The notes under the pieces were generated by a model. It worked only from the letters and a program-made list of their open reading frames with translations. It was not told the DNA's origin and ran no database searches. 64,000 bases of DNA from Mycteria americana. Lineage: Eukaryota > Chordata > Aves > Ciconiiformes > Ciconiidae. Position 1 is the first letter of the stretch. Each line of letters starts with the position of its first letter. The position numbers and the translations under genes were made by a program. The stretch spans positions 140,144,756 through 140,208,755 of the forward strand of contig NC_134366.1 in NCBI RefSeq assembly GCF_035582795.1, given 5' to 3'. Below are positions 58,283-64,000 of this stretch, piece after piece.

Positions 58283-59458
58283 TCTGAAAAGATAATTGTG
58301 AATACTATTAGGAGTATAGATTTTCTCCTAACAAAATGTGGACAACAGAGAGCACAGAAAAATCATAGAGTCAGTGCAACAAAAGAGAGAAGGAAAGAAA
58401 ACCAAGAAGACTGGGAAACCTGAAAAACCTAAAAAAGCAGTAACAACCTGTTAGCATCTATTGGTTCCTCTTCTGTATCAAGAAATGTTCAATGTGTCAT
58501 GGCACTTTATGAAGATTAGAACGTACTGCAGTTCAAAATGACTATTTTGTGAAAAGCCTCTTCTTCCCAACAACTACACTCAAGTTATCTGAGACAGTAT
58601 TAACATGATCTTGCGCAAGCCACAGCCCATTTTTTCAGTCAACTATCTGACTGGTTCATAAGTTTACCGAAAAATGAATGGGACAGCAGAAGAAATACAC
58701 TGAAAAACTGGCACAGAAAACATGCAACATTTGATAGAAATCTTGATTTGTTATTCAACATCCCCCAAAACCAGAAAAAAATGCACGTAGAAAAGAAATT
58801 AGACAGATGAAGAATGTAGAAATCCCTGCCACACACAAGTTACCACTTGTGCATATAGTAAAAGGAGTGTGGAGGGAAGTTTTCTGCACAAAAGTATTTT
58901 TTTTAAATTGACAACTGTGTGCCCTTAAGCATTAAATAACAGGTTAGAAACAGGAAAGTCAAGTGACCTAGTATGTTCTCTTACCAGAAATTCTTTTCTT
59001 ACAGTGTATTTTCCAATACAATATTTATTGCAAAACATGTCACTATATTTGCCTTCTGTATAAAGAAAATATAAATGACAACATTTGCCAAGACAACACG
59101 AAGAAAGACACTCGGTGAGATTTCTGAAGATGCCTGGTAACTACCTATATTTTAATTACTTTTCCACATTTTATGGCTGCCCCTGTCTGACTTCACCAAG
59201 ACCACACCAATGCAGCAGTAGGGAAGAGAACAATCCAAGTCTTCTGAACACTCAAATATTTGCCTTTTTTGTTATATATTTCTGACCTGACTATTTCAGA
59301 CTCCTGCAAAGAACCGCTAATTTTTGTTGAAGTACATTTGCGATTCCATTTCCCCTTCAAGAAGCTTATGTGGCATTACCAATTAGGTAGCTCAGCTCCC
59401 TGCCTTTAATCTCAAAAAAGCACATATATTAGGTATTCTTGTTCTCTTGCCTTGCCTC

Positions 59459-59461
<3 letters not shown>

Positions 59462-59491
<30 letters not shown>
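59462..59491 (+). repeat. A30 homopolymer
   Basis: Thirty consecutive A bases, the longest A run in the window. I looked just upstream for a retrocopied gene or LINE end and recognised none. Confidence 0.8.
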
Positions 59492-59494
<3 letters not shown>

Positions 59495-60946
59495 AGATGA
59501 GCAAAACCTACATTCATTAAGAGAAAGATTACATAAAAAGGATATGCCACTTTTTAATCAATAAGGGAGAATACAATACAACTAAACCCAGCATATTTGG
59601 CACAGAAACTTTCCAACCAGTCTAAAAAGGAAGCTCTTGCTAAAGAAAACAAATTTCTCATTAGATATTAGAGAACTGAAAATTTTCACAAATTGCTAGA
59701 ACATTTACACCTACAAGGTAGAATATAGCAAAGTATCATAAAACACGGTAATTAACCCACACAAGGCAAGTGTTCTTGTTAGCATACTTAAACATCTTAC
59801 TCTCCTCTTTACAACTCTAAGAAGAAATACTACGGTACAGTGAGTTTAGTTTGACCTCTTTCCTGCTTCTCTTGAGCATCAAATGCAAGAAAAAAACCAA
59901 AGCATGTCCATGAACCTCCTACCTCACTCCCAAAGCTGTGTGCTCATCTCCCAAGCTTCCCAGAATTTCCAGAATATCATTTCCTTGTATATCCTGTATG
60001 TCAATGAGACCGGAATAGACCTGACAGACGTACACCAATTTAACTGAACACATGCAACCCCTGTACGGATTCTAGAACCCCATTGCTTTATTCTGGTTAG
60101 CACAAGAAAATTAAATTTACGCAAACACTTCAAGCACTCAGATTCCTTGATCCCACGGAAAAACTCTTTAAAAACTCAGATTCTGGTCTAAGGAAACTCA
60201 AATGGCTTCCAAATCATTAGCTGCACAATGTACACACGGCTTCTGTATGCTTCAGCTGGTGACCTTTCTGTATTCTATGCTATCAATTTTTGGAAAATGT
60301 GGTGCAAATAACACAAAAGCCTTCACAATTCCTAGGTTAGTTTAGAAGCCAAATGTGACATTTTCTGGGCATCACTTGTATATTAGTAAGAGTTCATCAG
60401 TACACAAAGGCTGTTGTGTGTTGAAACAGTAGCCTCCTACTGTTAATCCCAAATTCTGGTCCTATTCTTGATCCCATACGTTAACTTGTTTAAAAATACT
60501 GCTCTTCAGTTTAGTATTCATTGTTCAGTACACATAAAAAAATAATTAACGTAAATAAGGATTGAAGCATATTTAGAAAAAACATGAGGGAAAACTGTTG
60601 TGGCGTGATTTCCAAATCAGCTGATTCACTGTTCCATACTCACGGGCACTAAAATTCAAACATTCAGGGGCACACTGAAGTGTGACAGGAAGGTATACTA
60701 CAGGTGAGTGCTAGTTAAGATAAACAGGAGATGAAGTAGGACACTCTGCATGGAGTATCAAAGATCTCACATAAGAGATGTTCTTTTTCTATCTAAGGAA
60801 ACTTTCCTTTTCAGTAATTCCCAAGAAAGTTTTTAAATAAAAAAAAAAAGGGCAGGGGTTGTTACTGTTTTCTTCGTAACACACAGTAAAAGCCCTGTGT
60901 TATACACATCTTGCCTTTAGGGGAAAAAAGCTGCTAGCATACTCCA

Positions 60947-60972
60947 AAATTTTATAGGGCTCTATAAAATTT
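60947..60972. repeat. Inverted repeat, 11-bp arms, 4-nt spacer
   Basis: AAATTTTATAG, spacer GGCT, then CTATAAAATTT. It is perfectly paired and lies in ELOC intron 1. Confidence 0.85.
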
Positions 60973-62777
60973 CTGCCCTCTTCTTACTAGCATTCATCAA
61001 AAGCTACTGTTATGCAAACTACCCCATAATGAAGATAATTAAATTCTGAACCCTTCTAGGTGCAAGAGAACTTGTCAAAATACATAAAAATTCCTTTATT
61101 TTAATCTCACAAAACCCATACTTTTATGACAAAACTTTAGGGTTTCTTGTAACATACACTGAGAATTGCAAAAACAGAGTAAAACATCTGAAGCTAAGTA
61201 TACTTTTGAAAGATATTCATTTGTCCCTACACAAAGCATAAGGGACAGACGCATGAACACAAATGTATCAGAAAAAGAAATATGAGGGGGGGAGATAGAA
61301 GAAGGTACCTCAGAGAATCACCTGGATCTCCTCACTGTATCAATATTAAGTCTTCACATTAAGACTACATGACACTACCTAAATCTGTTAATCACTCATT
61401 CTAGTATAAAAAAAGAAATCACAAGTGACTTTTCTCTGATGCAACAAGAAAAAAATTAAATGCTGAAGTATGGAAAGTTTCTAAATATTATCTTAAAGCT
61501 CCCAATGTTAATGGGAAATGTTAGTGAAAATTTTATTGACATACCATAAACACATTAAAAGGTTGATCTCAAGTTACAAGGTGTGCACTACGTGTGCAAA
61601 GATGGTAGCCAGCGTATTGTAGAAAAACTAATTAACGCTTATTCCCCTTCTAAGTAACTCTTCGGTTAATAAACATTATTTCTCTCCCAACAGTATTTCT
61701 GGGAGAGAGGGCAATAGCAAAAGAGGGCAACTGGAGCACAGAAGGGATTATTCAGAAATAAAGGTACAAAGTGGTTCTTAGCCTAAAGGTCTCCCACTTG
61801 TCTATTTATCTATGTTTTTCTGGCTTGCTTCCAAATTGAACTTTTGCACGTGATCTTCAGCAAACCCAAGTAAACAAGTGGCCTATACTAAGTCTCCCTA
61901 CAGTGCAAGGCTTAACTCACAATCTCCAGTATTAAACATCTTTAATAAAGTTCCTGCACATAGCATCACAAACTATAAGATTAAACTGCCCCTCAAAGTC
62001 AACTGCTTAACACCCCTTTTCCTTTTCACGCACACATTTGAAGACATCAGTAATTTACCAACGCTCAGGTTCCCTTACATTAAAGCAGAATCCTCCTCCA
62101 AGGATCACATGGTACTCAAAAGCTTATTTTTCTTACTACATGTAACTGTATCACCCTTTTCCGTCAACCTTGCTTTGCTTATATTCGTCGACCATTACAG
62201 CTAACGCACTTTAACCAGCACTTCTCACCTTGGTATAACAACCCCTGGGGGTGCATCCTAAATTCTTTCGGCCTTAGTTTTTCCCCTCTCTCTAGGGCCT
62301 GGCGTAGGAAGAGGGTGGACGTCATTTGTGGCGGAAAAAGTTTAAGAGCGATATTTAATTAAAATACCGTTCCGGAAAGCCCCTTTCCCGGCGGCGCCTG
62401 GATTTCAAGGAGACCGCTTCACTCCCGCACGCAGAGGAGAGAAACGCGCCCTCCGCCACCGTCCCGCCGGGGGAACCCCGACCTGGCACCGTACCCCTCC
62501 ACACACCCCCGACAGCTCCCCACGCTCCCCCAGCCTCTCCAAGCCTCTCCGCTCCGCGGCCCGGCTCCCGTCCAGCTCCCCCCCCCCCCCCCCCGCTCTA
62601 GGAGCAGGGCGAGCGCGGCGCGGAGGGCGAGGCCCGCTCCCCTCCGAGGGGCAGGCCCCGGGGGCTCCCCCTTCCCCGTTCTCCACCCGGCTCGTCCCAC
62701 CGGACGGCGACGGCGGCGGGGGGGGGGCCTCCCCGCCCGCAGCGGAGCCAGCCCCCGCCGCCCCCGCGGCCACTCAC

Positions 62778-62850
62778 TCGTCAGCGCCGCTCCCTCCGCC
62801 CCGCTCGCAGGGCCCCTGCGGTGTCGGGCCAGCTGCCTCCCAAGAACTTC
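62778..62850 (-). other. ELOC: ELOC non-coding exon 1 (candidate)
   Basis: A strong donor, CTGACGA|GTGAGTGG, ends the exon at 62778 on the minus strand. The upper bound is set near the ETS pair, where transcription probably starts. The splice target would be the acceptor at 54366. The exon is inferred from the donor and promoter context and has no protein support. Confidence 0.5.
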
Positions 62851-62853
62851 CGG
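62846..62853. promoter_or_regulatory. ETS/GABP site 1
   Basis: ACTTCCGG, an exact ETS-family (GABPA/ELK) core, within the ELOC/TMEM70 promoter. Confidence 0.65.
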
Positions 62854-62867
62854 CAAGGTCACAGGCC

Positions 62868-62875
62868 ACTTCCGG
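62868..62875. promoter_or_regulatory. ETS/GABP site 2
   Basis: A second ACTTCCGG in the same orientation, 22 bp from the first, about two helical turns, so both would face the same side of the DNA. GABP binds such pairs as a heterotetramer. Confidence 0.65.
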
Positions 62876-62974
62876 CCCGAGGCGAGCGTCGTCGCCGTCG
62901 CCGTCCCCCCCCGCGCCCTGCCCTAAGAGGGTGTGCGGAGCCCGGCTCCCGGCACGCTGTGCGGCAGGAGCGGT

Positions 62975-62993
62975 GCATGCTGGGGCTCGTAGT
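62975..62993. promoter_or_regulatory. ZNF143/THAP11-type site
   Basis: GCATGCTGGGGCTCGTAGT closely matches the long SBS motif (reverse complement ACTACAATTCCCAGCATGC), known from bidirectional housekeeping promoters. It lies midway between the two likely start sites. Confidence 0.65.
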
Positions 62994-63017
62994 TTCCGCG
63001 GGGGGTCAGGTGCCTGT

Positions 63018-63027
63018 CCGCCATGTT
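63018..63027 (+). promoter_or_regulatory. YY1 site near the TMEM70 start
   Basis: CCGCCATGTT matches the YY1 consensus (AANATGGCGGC reversed). YY1 sites commonly sit just after the transcription start, suggesting TMEM70 transcription begins near 63000-63020. Confidence 0.6.
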
Positions 63028-63466
63028 AGGAGCGGCGTAGGGGAGGTGTTGGGACGGGGTTGCCCGGGCGGCGGTTTCTGCCTCGGGGCTGGCGGGAGCC
63101 GGAGTGTCCGAGGGCCTGCCTTCCCGGACCGCGCCCGGGGCAGGCGAAGTCCGAAACCCGCTGGACGCGGGTCCTAATTGTGCGGGCCTACGTCCTCGGT
63201 CTCGCCCCCGCCCGGCCGTCCCCATCGAATGCAATACCAGTGACGGCCTTGGGGATCCGTCTAAGACACCCACATCCCCCGCGGGGCCGGGGTGCTGCAT
63301 CGCCGGGCAGAGGCCGCCAGCGGCAGCCTGGCGGGGGCGCGGTGGAGTCGGCCGGATCTTTCCTGCCGGCGGAACCAAAGCGCGGGGCTGTGGGGCGGCG
63401 GGGGCTGCCGGCTGGTGCACCGCCCCGCGCTCTGCCTTCGGCGGTCGCTCCGGGACGCGGCCCGAC

Positions 63467-63640
63467 ATGCTGCCGCTGCTGCTGCGGGCTGCGGGCTGCC
63501 GGCGCGCCGCCGTCCCGGCCTCCGCCACCGCCGCCGCCTGGCTGCGGGGTGCCGCTCACCGCGGGTTCCCGGCTGCCTGCCGTCGCCCGGCGGCTCTGCC
63601 CGCCGCCGCGGGGACCCAGCAGGTCGTGTGTGGGGTGGCG
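63467..63640 (+). CDS. TMEM70: TMEM70 first coding exon (gene continues beyond window)
   Basis: TMEM70 is a mitochondrial inner-membrane protein needed to assemble ATP synthase, promoting c-ring incorporation. This exon encodes MLPLLLRAAGCRRAAVPASA and about 38 more residues, rich in Arg and Ala with no Asp or Glu, as expected for a mitochondrial presequence. The identification rests mainly on gene order (head-to-head with ELOC, as in human), the position in the CpG island and the presequence, because the first exon of TMEM70 is poorly conserved. The start ATG has G at -3. I place the exon end at 63640 before GTGAGA. A weaker in-phase donor, CAG|GTCGTG, lies at 63622. The conserved membrane-hairpin exons are outside the window. 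Confidence 0.75.
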
Positions 63641-64000
63641 GTGAGAGGACGCGGCCCCGCTCCCCGGGAGCAGCTGGCCGCGGGGAGGGCAGTAGGCCTC
63701 GGGTTCGCGGCTTTTTCCTTGCGAAAAATGCGAATCTGAGGAGGGAACGGAGATTCCCCTTAGGGCATACCTGAGATCAAACGGAGACCTGGCAAGCGCG
63801 GCGGCTGTGAATGTCTCCCTGCAAAGCCGCATGTAAAATGATTGCGAGCTTAATGTTTGTCAGTGGGGTTGCAAATATTTAATGCTAATTTGGGATGTCT
63901 AAATGGAAGAGTATTAAAACAGTCAAGCAATATATTAGCTGGAGTTTGTTTCTGGCGTGCTTTGTAGTAGAACCTAACTTTAATCCCTCATTTAAGATGC
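63641..64000 (+). other. TMEM70: TMEM70 intron 1 (partial)
   Basis: Sequence after the GTGAGA donor passes from GC-rich to AT-rich DNA by about 63,840. No further exon is visible before the window ends. Confidence 0.65.

Larger units (their letters stand above)
54366..62777 (-). other. ELOC: ELOC intron 1 (5' UTR intron)
   Basis: An 8.4 kb intron between the candidate non-coding exon 1 and the exon carrying the start codon. It contains an antisense CR1 fragment (54815-55345), an 18-A run (58265-58282), a 30-A run (59462-59491) and an 11-bp-arm hairpin (60947-60972). No coding signal was found. Confidence 0.75.
62360..63740. promoter_or_regulatory. CpG island with head-to-head ELOC/TMEM70 promoter
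   Basis: A sharp GC- and CpG-rich block lies between the ELOC first exon (minus) and the TMEM70 first exon (plus). There is no TATA box. ETS, ZNF143-type and YY1 motifs cluster in about 180 nt (62846-63027), with the probable start sites on either side. Divergent CpG-island promoters of this kind are typical of housekeeping gene pairs. Long ORFs on both strands here are GC artefacts. Confidence 0.88.

Noticed and set aside
59300-59491. Processed pseudogene ending in the A30 run
   Set aside because: No coding homology or flanking duplication was seen upstream of the A tract.
62405-63832. Open frames of 110-214 codons in the ELOC/TMEM70 CpG island, including an in-frame extension upstream of the TMEM70 ATG
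   Set aside because: GC artefacts. The extension upstream of 63467 begins at GTG and has no ATG, and its sequence does not resemble TMEM70.

Overview
This window is nuclear genomic DNA from a vertebrate, almost certainly a bird. Protein-coding exons are short and separated by AT-rich introns. The interspersed repeats include CR1 LINE fragments, one ending in the avian 8-bp ATTCTGTG-type 3' repeats, and two solo LTRs of a TG...CA endogenous-retrovirus family common in birds. The gene order UBE2W - ELOC - TMEM70, with the first two on the minus strand and TMEM70 on the plus strand, matches the human chromosome 8q21 block as I recall it. No bacterial features are present: no operons, CRISPR arrays, tRNA or rRNA.

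Layout. Positions 1 to about 4,250 are AT-rich with no recognisable gene and lie downstream of UBE2W. From about 4,250 to 38,400 is UBE2W on the minus strand. I could place all six coding exons (15, 92, 103, 156, 76 and 14 nt), giving an intact 151-residue E2 ubiquitin-conjugating enzyme. Its 19.5 kb first intron holds two CR1 fragments and one solo LTR. Its first exon lies in a CpG island (about 37,480-38,960) with NRF1-type and E-box motifs. Positions 39,000-49,080 are intergenic. They contain no known gene but do contain an unusually long unexplained open stretch at 47.35-48.24 kb. From 49,112 to about 62,850 is ELOC (elongin C) on the minus strand, with three coding exons encoding 112 residues, a candidate non-coding first exon, and introns carrying a sense-oriented solo LTR and an antisense CR1. 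From about 62,360 to 63,740 a second CpG island forms a head-to-head promoter for ELOC and for TMEM70 on the plus strand. Only TMEM70's first coding exon, the mitochondrial presequence, is in the window.

Function. UBE2W is an E2 that puts ubiquitin on protein N-termini. Elongin C is the adaptor of cullin-2/5 ubiquitin ligases and a subunit of the Elongin (SIII) elongation factor. TMEM70 is a mitochondrial inner-membrane assembly factor for ATP synthase. The neighbours are not a pathway cluster, but ELOC and TMEM70 probably share promoter elements: two ETS sites, a ZNF143-type site and a YY1 site.

Limits. Splice sites were read by eye from conserved protein sequence and GT/AG signals. UTR ends and transcription starts are estimates. 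I did not find a new biological system here. The most unusual items are the long open stretch near 47.8 kb, ELOC's stop codon embedded in poly(A) signals, the inverted LTR pair flanking the UBE2W promoter, and the 25-nt poly-C tract.
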